A stretch of 64,000 nt of DNA from Eutreptiella sp. 'Long Island Sound 2002' (lineage: Eukaryota; Euglenozoa; Euglenophyceae; Eutreptiales; Eutreptiaceae), in assembly GCA_964036045.1 (NCBI GenBank), contig OZ038380.1:189131694-189195693 (forward strand), written 5' to 3'. The translations under genes and the position numbers were made by a program. Below the pieces are notes generated by a model. That model was not told the DNA's origin and did no database searches. It worked only from the letters and a program-made list of their open reading frames with translations. Within the stretch, counting starts at the first letter, position 1. Each line of letters starts with the position of its first letter. Of this stretch, positions 11,161-20,884 are shown piece after piece.

Positions 11161-13460
11161 GTTTTATCAGTGCCAGAAAGGCCAGTCATCTCAGTAGAAC
11201 TGCCGTTCACCCCCACCCCCCGGCGAGCCCCAGCAATGCCCAGGTCACTTGATATTCGGGAGATGGAGACCCCACTCAGAGACACCCCAACCCTCATCCC
11301 CGGAGCCCGCAGAAGCGTGAATCCTGCTCAGGCAGACAGTCCAGTGCGTTGTGTCTTCGGCACACCGCCCAATCAATTCTGTCAGTATGTAGCTGATTCT
11401 AATGATTATCCTATGAGCATTTCCTCTGGGGACTCACCCTTTTCTCAGCATGAAGACATGAGGTCGCCCGCCACTACGGTCTCATGGCCTCTACGGCCTC
11501 GACATCCAGAGAGAACAATGGTGCCACATGGGCACAGTTGGGCCTAAGTCCGATGATCACACCACAAATGCCACGATGCATGCTTCCCGTCAGTACACCT
11601 AGCACAGATGTCAGCACACCCGGATACCACTGAGAAGATGGATTCGCCGTAGACTCCGGGGCAGCTTCGCCCATGTCACATACATCAGAGTACATTGATG
11701 AGTCATAACAGCTGTACTCTTAGACTTCCTCACCCTCACTCTCCCGTACTCCTCCTCACTTGATCGCAGGTTCCACTAAAGCACTTGATCGTTGTGTATC
11801 AGCCTTAGGCGAGGTGCTTTACGACGACCATGTCATGAGGCGAGCGCCTACAGTGTATAGTACCATGCAAACACGATGTGTTGACAAAATAAGGCTTAGT
11901 AGCAGATGAAACCTCGGTTGGTGTGTACAAACAATCTCATGAGAACTGCCGAACATTGCTGCACATGCATACCAGGACGTGTGGAGCGCTTTATGACCTG
12001 CTTGCGGCCCCCCGGGGTGAGGCTTGGCACATGGTGGGAGTCAGAGTTGACGCTTTGCAAGCTAGCACACAGTGTCTCCTCTGGGATATGAGTTGCTAGG
12101 CCGCCGGTTGGCATGGTGATGCATGGTTGTGGCAGCCCTCGCCTGGGCATTAACCCCCATGTGAATCATGGCAAGAGGGGGCCAGTGGCTTGGTTGCAAC
12201 CTTGTTTGGTTTATGGGTGGTCTGGTTTGTCTCGAGGAACGGACCAACCTTTTTCCCTGAGATTGGTTTTGCCCATAGGGGTGCTGGCAGGCGTGGTTTT
12301 GGATGGAACCCATTGCAGGGCATTGGGGTAAGGGAACAACATAATTTTTGTAGCACTTGTATTTGGTGCTACACAGCCCCCTATGTGTTCATAGGTGCAC
12401 CAATCATCACAAAGGATGACACCTAGCCCAAGGCTGCCTGCGGGGTACTAAGGGTGTCCCAAAACCTGCGATTTTCCCGCCAACCCATGCAACCATCTTG
12501 CACAAGATAATTTCGCTGATTTGGAGGTTGGGGGCCATGATCGGCATACAAGGGGCTGGTGCGTGTTAATGTGTGTTTTATTGGGAGAAGGAATGCCCTG
12601 GCAACAATCATACAATTGCGTGCATGGGTGGTACGGGGCACAGATTGGTCAACTTTTTTTGTGGCGCTGGCAAATCATTGGCAGTGCCAATGATTTGCAT
12701 CTATGTCTGGGGCAACAGACCTACCTCCAAATACAAAGTTGTGCAAAGTACAATTAAATGTGTACTGATAGACCATGGGAACGCGTACCCCCTCATGTGT
12801 GCACCATTAGTGATGTAATGAATATGGCTACCATGCAAGGTGCATGCATGGTGGGGGCGGGGGTGGTGTGCAGGTACTTTACGCTGTTAACAGACACAAC
12901 ACGTTCTGGTGATTGTAATGGACATGTTGTGCAGGATGTATTGACCCACGCACTTGTGGAGACAAAACTGTTTATCCGCACAATAGATGTTACAGTTCTG
13001 AGGCAATTGGAATTGATAGATTTGGTGTTGTGTTGTGTGCTCTGCACCAATGGTTTTGGGGTTGATTTAGCTTGTAGGGTGGCGTAAGAGACCGCATATG
13101 TGGAGGGACCTCACCAGTCCCTCTATACCCCAGCATCTAGCCATGACAAACAGGAGCTTGTTGCTGTACCACTTGCCCCACTCCTCTGTGCCCCGACAGT
13201 ATTCTATGGACCAGATAGGGCGGGGCACATTCACGAGCGGCACCACCTCACTGCATCTGGACGCAGCCGCAGGCGTGTGCACAGGGACCGCGACCTCAAT
13301 GGGTGGCCCTGCGGTTATGTGGTTTGTTGTCGCATGTGCGACTCAGAACTTTCCACCGTGTTGTGAGAGGTGGTGTTTTGGATGGCATTGCGACGGAACG
13401 TCCCTCCCAGGCCTGCCCACCAATGCTCCCTTACGAAACAGACTTTTTGTCTCGTTTGCA
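11161..13460. other. No gene recognised
   Basis: The first few hundred bases probably represent the LINE 3' region. A short block at 11938-12012 (ACTGCCGAACATTGCTGC, then CATGCATACCAGGA) recurs at 38214-38292. Open frames here have no recognisable motif. Confidence 0.45.
11938..12012 (+). repeat. Dispersed repeat, copy 1
   Basis: ACTGCCGAACATTGCTGC, CATGCATACCAGGA and GACCTGC-TGCGGCCC occur here and in the same order at 38214-38292. The flanks are unrelated, so this is a fragment of a dispersed element. Confidence 0.7.
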
Positions 13461-13462
13461 CG

Positions 13463-13663
13463 ATGGCGTCGCATGACAACGGCAAAGGGCCGCAAAGGGC
13501 CGGGCATGGAGGTCGAGTGGAACTCCAAGGAGGTGGCAAAGTGGGCGCTGAAGAGAGGGTGGCGTGCAGGTTTGGCGAGCTGTGTGGCGACAAACACTGC
13601 CCATGGAGCCACGGAGACGCGAGACTGTTGGTGGAGTTGAGTGCCGAAGCTCAGCAAGACTTT
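13463..13663 (+). CDS. Possible CCCH zinc-finger ORF (fragment or exon)
   Basis: From the ATG at 13463 the frame reads a basic, glycine-rich N-terminus and then CRFGELCGDKHCPWSH, which fits a C-x5-C-x4-C-x3-H zinc finger of the kind that binds RNA. After about residue 65 the frame continues into less convincing sequence, so the 3' limit is a guess, probably a splice site. It lies 1.7 kb upstream of the RRM-like gene on the same strand. A CCCH finger followed by an RRM is a known combination in splicing factors such as U2AF35 and RBM22, so the two may be one gene; that link is inference only. Confidence 0.35.
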
Positions 13664-14649
13664 TCTCATGTTCGTTGCCCCTGCAGTCACCCCTGCTACC
13701 CCCTGTCTTTCCACCCACTGCCCTCCCGGACCCTGCATGGAATGCCATTTGCTCATGGAACGAAGAGTACGAAATGCACCGCAGTGTGCCTCTGGGTGAA
13801 TCGACTCAGGTCAGTCCTGCGTCGATCTTTTTGCCAAACAACAGACATCTGCACTGTGTAATTGTCTACCTGACCTGTCTAACCTGCCTGGACACCTGTT
13901 GTGGTACAGGAGTAGACGGTCCCACTTCAGTTTTTTTTGGTGGGGGAGGGGGCTCGGTCACTTATTTTGAATTTGACAGGTGCTGAAACCTCACGAAATT
14001 GGCCACGGGTTCCATGTTAGGGCCTGTTGCAGTACGTCTTGACGGTGGCCCCAAGGGGTTGGGAGGGAATGGTTTTTCGGTCGGTGGCATCCGTGCCAGG
14101 ACTGCTAGGTGCAGGTCGGAGAAAGGACAGAGGAGTGGCGAGGGTATGTATGGGTTCTTACTGCATCCAATGGGTGGAGGAATCGTCGGGTCGGTCAGTG
14201 TCGCCGGTCTCAGCGTGCTCTTGGCGTAGTCCCGGTCGGACATTAGGATGACCTCGTCTCAGTCAGAGGGCAGCGAAAGAAAAAAGCTCGCGTTGCGAGA
14301 TGGGGGGTATGCATATCTTTCCCAAACTATGTCAAAGTCCCCCTGTGCAAGTGTCGGCGGTGTGTTGTGCGCATGCTAGGGTAGGGGTGCAAGAGTCACT
14401 GGGGGTTGAACAATGGTCAAAAATGATCTTTTCCAGCGGGGAGTGGGGGCCATCAAGATGGTAGAGAGGATATTGGCACAGTGTGAGCACCTGTCTTTGG
14501 CCCGTGTGCATCAGCAAAGCTTGAAACGGCCTTGAAACTGGCCCTGTTGAAATGCGTACCTGGGTCAGAAACGGTGCGCAGGGGACACCAAATTCTTCAT
14601 TTTTAGCCACCTTTCTCCCCACGTCAATATCGGAGCATTGTCAATGTGC

Positions 14650-14985
14650 ATGTGGGTACCGTGCGATGTGCAGAGTGCGCAGGGTGCAACGTGCAAAGTG
14701 TGCAGTGTCTCATGTGCAGAGTGCAGGACGTAGTGTGCAAAGCACGCAGTATGCAAAGTGCAGTGTGCAGCGTGCGTAGTGTGGGATGTGCAGTGTGGTG
14801 AGTGCGCACTGTGCAAGGTGCACAGGGTGCCATGTGCAGGGTATGCAGTCTGCATTGTGCAAAGCGAAGTATACCGTGTGCGGTGTGCAGCGTGTTGAGT
14901 ATTGTGTGCACAGTGCGTTGCGTGCGTTGTGTGCCGTGCACAGTGTGCCGAGTGCACAGGGCGCAATGTGCAGAACCCAGAGTGC
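14650..14985 (+). repeat. Degenerate GTGCA-rich minisatellite
   Basis: Units such as GTGCAAAGTGTGCAGTG repeat loosely with a spacing of roughly 8-12 bp. Long open frames on both strands (Cys/Val/Arg/Ala or His/Thr/Cys/Ala) are products of the repeat. It lies just upstream of the predicted gene at 15367. Confidence 0.8.
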
Positions 14986-15366
14986 CTCACTAAGTCCCAT
15001 GCAGTCCATCATTTTCCTTCGCATCGCAAGCATGGCTGTCGGTTGGCTAGCTCCTGTAGACGTGATTCACGCGCATATTCAACTCCTCCCTCAACCTTGC
15101 GTCAGGCCTCAGCATTAGCGCTGCCACATGACGGTTGTGCGCAAAGCACCGATGAAGCGACGGCGAAGGGCGGAGGACACGGGCATGAGGACGGACCTGA
15201 GGACTGGGACAGGGACTGGGAGACCCTCTCCCCCTCCCTACCCCTCTCAACCCGATTCTCCTCCCCCCCTCTCTCCCTCGAATCCCCTGAGCCCCTGGAT
15301 CTCTCTCCCTCTCAGCCCCTCTCCCCCCCGCTCCCTCTCTTCTCCCCCGCTCCGTCCCTCTCTCCC

Positions 15367-17136
15367 ATGGACCGGGACATAGCCTCCAAAAGCGACAGAG
15401 ACAGACACAAAGACGGGGATAGGGACGAGGACAGGGAGAAGGACAGGGACCCGGAGTGGGACCGGGAGATGGATGGGGCCGATAACAGTGACCGGGATAG
15501 CGACTGGGAGCCGGTCAGGGGCATCAATGGGGACGACGACGATGACAGAGACGCGGGTGTGGACACGTGGGACAGGGACGCGGATGATGTCTCCGTTGAG
15601 CCCCCGCACAAGCGCCCACGCAGGAGCCTCCACTGCAGCCCATGTCCTCCGACACGCCTCTGCCCGTCGCCATCGCAAGGCGGCGCCCTCACGCCCGGAG
15701 ACAGCGACAAGGATGGGGATGGGGACGCAGACGCGGACAGGAACGGGGACGGGGGCGCGTACCACAATGGAGACAACGCTCGCGCCGGGCTGATGGTGCC
15801 CGCAGCAGTGATACCAGAGGTAGTGCAGGTGGCCACTGAGCGGCAGGTCAGGGTCTGGCTCAGGCACACCATCGCAAACCACTCCGCCTCTTCCCTGCCC
15901 CAAACCCCAGGGGCGTGGGCCCGTGCGTTGGTGAATGAGCCACTGAGGCCCCTTCGTTTGGACGAGCACGTCAAGACTGACTTCGCGGAACATTTGGTGC
16001 AGCGCCTGCACTGTGAAGGGGCGCTGGTTTGCACTGGGGCCCCTCTGCAACCCGGTCCAATGGCCACGCCGATCCAAAACCATTGCGGTCGCAGTGGCGG
16101 TGGCGCACCTCAACACACGAAACAATCGCGGGAACACCCCCAGCAACAGTTACACTCTGCCCCACCCCATTGCCACGCCACACCCCCAGAGCCTGCCCCT
16201 GCACCGACCGGTTCCGCAGGCGCAGACCGCACATCAGGACCCACAGAACAAGGATCCGCCAGACCCGACCCCCAAGAACAGCCCCAGGCACCCCCAAGGC
16301 AGTGCCCCCGCTCAAAGCCGTCGTGCGGCCAGCGTGCCCTACGTGCCTGCGACGATCAGATTGCAGCCTGCGCCGGTCTCTGCAGAGGACACGCGCCTTG
16401 TGCTGTCGCGGCTGTACGGAAGGGTCGTTGCGGTGATCGTGCACCCTCCGTACGCAGAAGTCAAGTTCGCAAGCGCCCGTGCCGCGGAGTTGGCCCTGGA
16501 GGCCCGTTACACGTGCATCGACGGGACACGCTGCACGATTCTGCCCGGGCTCCTCCCATTGACGCAGACTTCCACCCCCACCAACGTGCTTGCAGGCAAA
16601 GGGAAAGGGAACGGGACGTGGCCGGTGGAAAGGAGTCTGGGGGAGCTCTTGGCAGCTATTGCCAGCTCTCGAGGGAGCGGATGGACGCCGAAGGGAGGGG
16701 AAGGCATAGGGCGCCGGAGTACAGAGAGTACAGCAGGTGGGAGGGGAGGCGGGGGGTTTTGGACGTGGGAAAGGGAGGAGGCTGCAGAAGCAGTGAGCCC
16801 GTGCTGACGGGGGGAGAGCACTGGGGGCGTGCTAATTTGGGCAGGACAGAACAGGGCACCCTCCCTCACCCTCAAGACCCTGGCGACATCGCAGTTGAGC
16901 CCCGCGCACGCTCTCCAAGGGTAGTCTTGGTGCTCGTGCACGGTACTCGGCGAACGAGGGTGCGTGTGAAGCGTGATGTGCCACTCGGGCACATGCTGCA
17001 ACAATACCGTCGCTGGAACCCCGGAAAGCGACTTGTGTTCAAGTGTGCCTCGCAGGTGTTGCAAGAGATGCATACGCCCGCTGATTACGGTTTTCAGGAC
17101 GGGGCGGGAATCTTTGTCCAGGAGAGCCTCATCTGA
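15367..17136 (+). CDS. Predicted RNA-binding protein: Asp/Arg-rich region, RRM-like segment, SUMO-like C-terminus
   Basis: The start ATG at 15367 sits in a good context (CCCATGG), but the same frame is open from 14902. Frame 1 gives an Asp/Arg dipeptide-rich tract (about 15370-15600), a basic PHKRPRR patch, and a segment around 15810-16020 with normal protein composition. Frame 2 at about 16340-16560 then gives an RRM-like fold, with RVVAVIVHPPYAEVKF as the second and third strands and ELALEARYTCIDGTRC after it. Frame 1 resumes at about 16917-17136 with a SUMO/Rad60-like domain (TPADYGFQDGAGIFVQ near the end). Introns are needed to join the frames; GTTTGC near 16026 with CGCAG at 16219, and GTGGGA near 16739 with an AG before 16917, are candidates. 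A nuclear RNA-processing role is inferred. Confidence 0.5.
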   Translation: MDRDIASKSDRDRHKDGDRDEDREKDRDPEWDREMDGADNSDRDSDWEPVRGINGDDDDDRDAGVDTWDRDADDVSVEPPHKRPRRSLHCSPCPPTRLCPSPSQGGALTPGDSDKDGDGDADADRNGDGGAYHNGDNARAGLMVPAAVIPEVVQVATERQVRVWLRHTIANHSASSLPQTPGAWARALVNEPLRPLRLDEHVKTDFAEHLVQRLHCEGALVCTGAPLQPGPMATPIQNHCGRSGGGAPQHTKQSREHPQQQLHSAPPHCHATPPEPAPAPTGSAGADRTSGPTEQGSARPDPQEQPQAPPRQCPRSKPSCGQRALRACDDQIAACAGLCRGHAPCAVAAVRKGRCGDRAPSVRRSQVRKRPCRGVGPGGPLHVHRRDTLHDSARAPPIDADFHPHQRACRQRERERDVAGGKESGGALGSYCQLSRERMDAEGRGRHRAPEYREYSRWEGRRGVLDVGKGGGCRSSEPVLTGGEHWGRANLGRTEQGTLPHPQDPGDIAVEPRARSPRVVLVLVHGTRRTRVRVKRDVPLGHMLQQYRRWNPGKRLVFKCASQVLQEMHTPADYGFQDGAGIFVQESLI

Positions 17137-19066
17137 AAGCAGAAGACAACGAAGGAGAGGGTGGGATGACGGACCTCCGCTCCGCTGTTCTCGTGTGAAG
17201 CTGCGCATTTCCTGATGCTCATGGGCGCTGTACTCTCAGCACTGCACTATGTGCTTTCGTTGCATGATGCTGCACTGTCTCCTTCCCTGTGCAGTGCAAG
17301 ATCTGGTGTGCTGTGTGTGCAACCCCACGAGAGGCCAGGCCAAAAAGTATTTGTCGTGCATGATGTCCGACTTTTGGCTCATTGTGTATTGGGCTTTCGA
17401 TCATTAATAACAAATCGGTGCCCTCATCTTTAACAATTTGATAGCCGTAAGTGAGGCCGTGACACTTGCCAGACCGGCAGAGGTTCTTGTATATTGCTCC
17501 TTGTCTTGCGGGTTTCGAGGGGACAGAGCCAGTGCTTGCATGACACAACAGGAGGACGGAGACGGACAAGAGGAAGGGACATTTGCAGATGGAAAGAGGG
17601 AGCATCAGCGAACATGTGCATTCGTCCCGTATCGCATGCACATATGGAACCCTCGTCGCGTTTTCCATTCCAGGAGCCTTTCTTTTTTCCTTGAGTCTCC
17701 AGTATTGTCATCTTCATTTGTTCCGCCTGTCCCTCAGTACTATTGCGTGGTAATCGCCCGCTGAGGGGGCCAGCCCTGCTAATATTCTTCAGTTTGCTGG
17801 TAGCATGCCATTGGCATGGTGTGACCACTGGCTAATGTGCTGTAACACCTGACTAGGCCTGGGACCAACCTTGTGCATGTCCCTCGACCTCGCTGCACTG
17901 CACCGCAGAGAATGAATAGGGTCTGAAGGCTTACACGATTGTTATTCCTCTCTAATTCCTGCACCCTGGCACGACCACTGTTTTGACTGGACCGGACCGG
18001 ACGGGACCCTCCCCTGATCCAGTCGTTTACTCAGCACACGTTGTAACAATGTTTCCCACATCACACGGCATTGTCCTGCACTAAACTACACTAGACTACG
18101 CTACGCTACAGCACACTACGCTGCGTCACGCTTCACTGCACCGTTTTGTGTCGTAGTGATCATCCAACTCAGAGGAATTCCAAGCCGTTGCAACGTACAT
18201 GCGAGTCCAAGGCGCGAGGAATGTTAGGTTGCTAGGATTGGTGGGCTGTGTGTGCATCAGGACATTAGGCCAGGCACCTCAAATACTGATCCTGGGAGCT
18301 ATGCCTTGTGTTGGCCGTATCCTCCGGATGTGTGCATGCACAAGTGCCCGTATGGATTTCTGCTCCTGAGTGTATAGTATGAGTGCTGTGTGTGTGACTG
18401 TAGCCCCAGAGAAGAGAGAGAGAGCGCGCGTCGTGTTTTGTGGCTCCACCAATAACAGCAGAGGGGCCCACTGTTCGCCCTCGATGGTCATGGTGTGAAT
18501 GGCCCTCAGTGCTTGTTCAAGGCCTAGTCTTGCACTGCAGCGAGGGGACCAATCTCACAGTGGAAACATGTATGCAAAACAAAATCACAGTCACCAGCCC
18601 TTTGAAACGCTTCCAACGATTTGAAGCATTCCAGCGCCTCATTATCATCAGTTGAGTGCTGTTGACGGGCTGAATGGTCAGTGGTGGGGACATTTCAATT
18701 TCACAGCCCTTGCAAGACTGTCATTTGGGTGTGCTTTGTCCTGTACTGTATCCGTTCTGCACTTTCTTTCCTCAGGAGAGGGTCTCCTGTGCAGCAGTCA
18801 GCCAGTCTCAGGAAGAGCAAGCAATCTTGTGATGCATTTGAAATGTTTCACTCCTACTTTTTACTGAAGCGAATTTGTTGCAATGTGAAGTCGTTTCCCT
18901 CCCTGTATTTTGTGGATCCATGTGATGGCAACAAATGTCTCCCATGAGAGGGACCAACACATTCATGTGGGGTGGGGTGGGGGGGGGGGCAGGGATGCAA
19001 TGTGGATTTTGCAGTCTGAAATGGTAGTGCTATGGGTCGTTGCCTTGTGCCCTGGCTTGCCAGGAT

Positions 19067-19143
19067 CCAGTGTATCATATAGGGCGGATGCCCGCTTTCC
19101 AAGAAGTGTCGACAGGACTCTGCTTTGAACAAGGTTGAGTCAG
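19067..19143 (+). repeat. Dispersed 77-bp repeat, copy 1
   Basis: CCAGTGTATCATAT, GATGCCCGCTTT and TTGAACAAGGTTGAGTCAGCC occur in the same order at 46151-46226, right after the AFG1 stop codon. It is a fragment of an unknown dispersed element. Confidence 0.75.
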
Positions 19144-19432
19144 CCCCTCAAAAAATTTGCAGTCTGAAGTGGTAGCTACAGATAGAAGAACACGGAAGCT
19201 TCTACCTGCACCTTAGCTCAGAGGTATGGGCCTCTCAAGTGGGTCCACAAAGGCGGTATTTCAGGGGCGGGGGGGGGGGGCGTCAGACTGGGGTCTGACA
19301 GCCCTCTGACAATGGCGCTGAGGCCGGGGGGGTAAATGAAGTCAGTCAGACAGTGGCCTTCCAAGTGGCGTGGAAGACGGCAATGACAGTGGATCAGACA
19401 CAGAGGCGGTGTGGGTGAAGTGCCCGCCAAGT

Positions 19433-19527
19433 CCCCCCCCCCCCCCCGTGTCCAAGAACCACCTTGCGCAAGAACCGACCCCTGGTTCCGCGGTCAAACA
19501 TTGCTGGTTCCTGGACACGGGGGGGGG
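19433..19527 (+). mobile_element. Short TIR element capped by poly-C/poly-G (internally deleted)
   Basis: The element runs from a C run followed by GTGTCCAAGAACCA to TGGTTCCTGGACAC followed by a G run, so its ends are inverted repeats. Between them lies a block built on GCGCAAGAACCGACCCC and TGGTTCCGCGGTCAAA. The same ends and block bound the 800-bp insertion at 60511-61310, of which this looks like an internally deleted derivative. Confidence 0.8.
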
Positions 19528-19618
19528 AGGGTATGGGGTTTGGCAAACGGGAAAGGGCTTAGTCATCCCTACGGGATGTTACCCAAGCAAACTCTGTGCC
19601 ACGGGGGTTCCGCACCCA

Positions 19619-19888
19619 GGGGTTGCCATACGGACGCTCAGCCTTTTTTTTTTTTTTACTAAGGCAGCCACCCTCTGATGTTTGGTGGCTACCCACCAAC
19701 CGCCATCGGTTACCCACCAACCGCCATCGGTTACCCACCAACCGCCATCGGTTACACACCAACCGCCATCAATTACCCACCAACCGCCATCGGTTACACA
19801 CCAACCGCCATCAGTTACCCACCGGCCGCCATCATAGGGCGTATTGGACACTCCGAGTTTTTTTTTTTATTTTTATTATGGCAACCCC
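19619..19888 (+). mobile_element. TIR element with 21-bp minisatellite core, copy A
   Basis: A perfect 12-bp inverted repeat, GGGGTTGCCATA and TATGGCAACCCC, bounds the element. Inside are a T run, CTCTGATGTTTGGTGG, about seven 21-bp units of the type TTACCCACCAACCGCCATCGG, then GGGCGTATTGGACACTCCGAG and a second T run. The same plan occurs at 26359-26646. The in-frame 7-residue repeat (GYPPTAI) is not evidence of a gene. Confidence 0.85.
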
Positions 19889-20884
19889 TGACCGCACCCC
19901 TGCCAAACCCGTTGCCAAAGCCTGTCCCAAACACGCTGCCATGCCTCGTGCCCCCAAACAGGTGGCAACCAATCCGCCCTTTGTTCGGCCCCACAAAATC
20001 GGACGCCCAGAGCAGGCTACAGCTCAGTGGCGACCATGACCTATACTCTGGGGGGGGGGGGGTTGGCACGAGGCCATGGTGTCAGTTTGTTCGCCTTTGG
20101 CGGCGCCTATTGGCCTCTCGCCCCTGCACATTTTGACCCTGTGTTTTGGTCGTGTCAACGGAGCCCCTGGATGACTTGTCCTGGGGGGGGAGGGGTCATA
20201 TCGATACCTATACGTGGGGGGGGGGGGGGGGGCAGGAGCACCGGCCGCAGCGGCCGACAGAAAGCAGATGGGCGTGAGGGAGGTGAACTTTGTTTGCCTG
20301 TTTAATGGATTCAGGGATGCCAGCTCATCCATCCAGGGCCAACTCTGTCATGCGCATGCCTCTGCGGCTGGACTGCGGCGTGTTTGAGTGGTGGTTTTGA
20401 TTGAAACCGCGCCTTGTGGCATTCGAAATGAGTCCGGCAGCGACCCCACGCAACATGCGAAGGGAAGGACGGCTGACTGTCCAGGGCCCTGTAAAGGAAC
20501 AAAAACCAGACAGAACGTCACACGGGGGGTCAGAGGCCAAAAAACAGTTTGTACCTGAAGTTGACCTCCAATTTCGGGCCCCTTTGATACATTTCATTTT
20601 TTTTTCCTGAGGAAAAGGTTTCTGATGTCGGTGGGTCGGTGGGGGGGGGGGGTGAGTCAGGCGGAAGAGCCCAGGCTGCCACCCCGCCCCCCAAGTGACG
20701 GTAAGCCGTGGCCTGGCCCAGAGTTTTCTCTTTTCCTTCCCCTAAAGGAACCAGACACTCAGGGGCACGAGCAGAGCAGTGCTTTCGCGTGCGTGCGGTG
20801 CCTGAGCCTCGACTGGCCGCCTTCGCCCGACCACCACAGCCTTTGCCGCAACCGCCCTCCCCGTCTGGACATGCCGGGCGGGGC

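Larger units (their letters stand above)
17137..20884. other. No gene recognised; repeats and MITEs
   Basis: The stretch holds a CTACR-type pentamer tract at about 18078-18140, a 77-bp block at 19067-19143 that recurs at 46151-46226, a poly-C-capped inverted-repeat element at 19433-19527, and a 21-bp-minisatellite element at 19619-19888. Other open frames are short and featureless. Confidence 0.5.

Noticed and set aside
14565-15033. Cys/His-rich minus-strand ORFs resembling metal-binding proteins.
   Set aside because: They arise from the GTGCA-rich minisatellite, and overlapping frames look alike.
15047-16146. Long minus-strand ORFs opposite the Asp/Arg-rich gene.
   Set aside because: They mirror the biased GAC/CGG codons of the plus-strand gene and show no motif.
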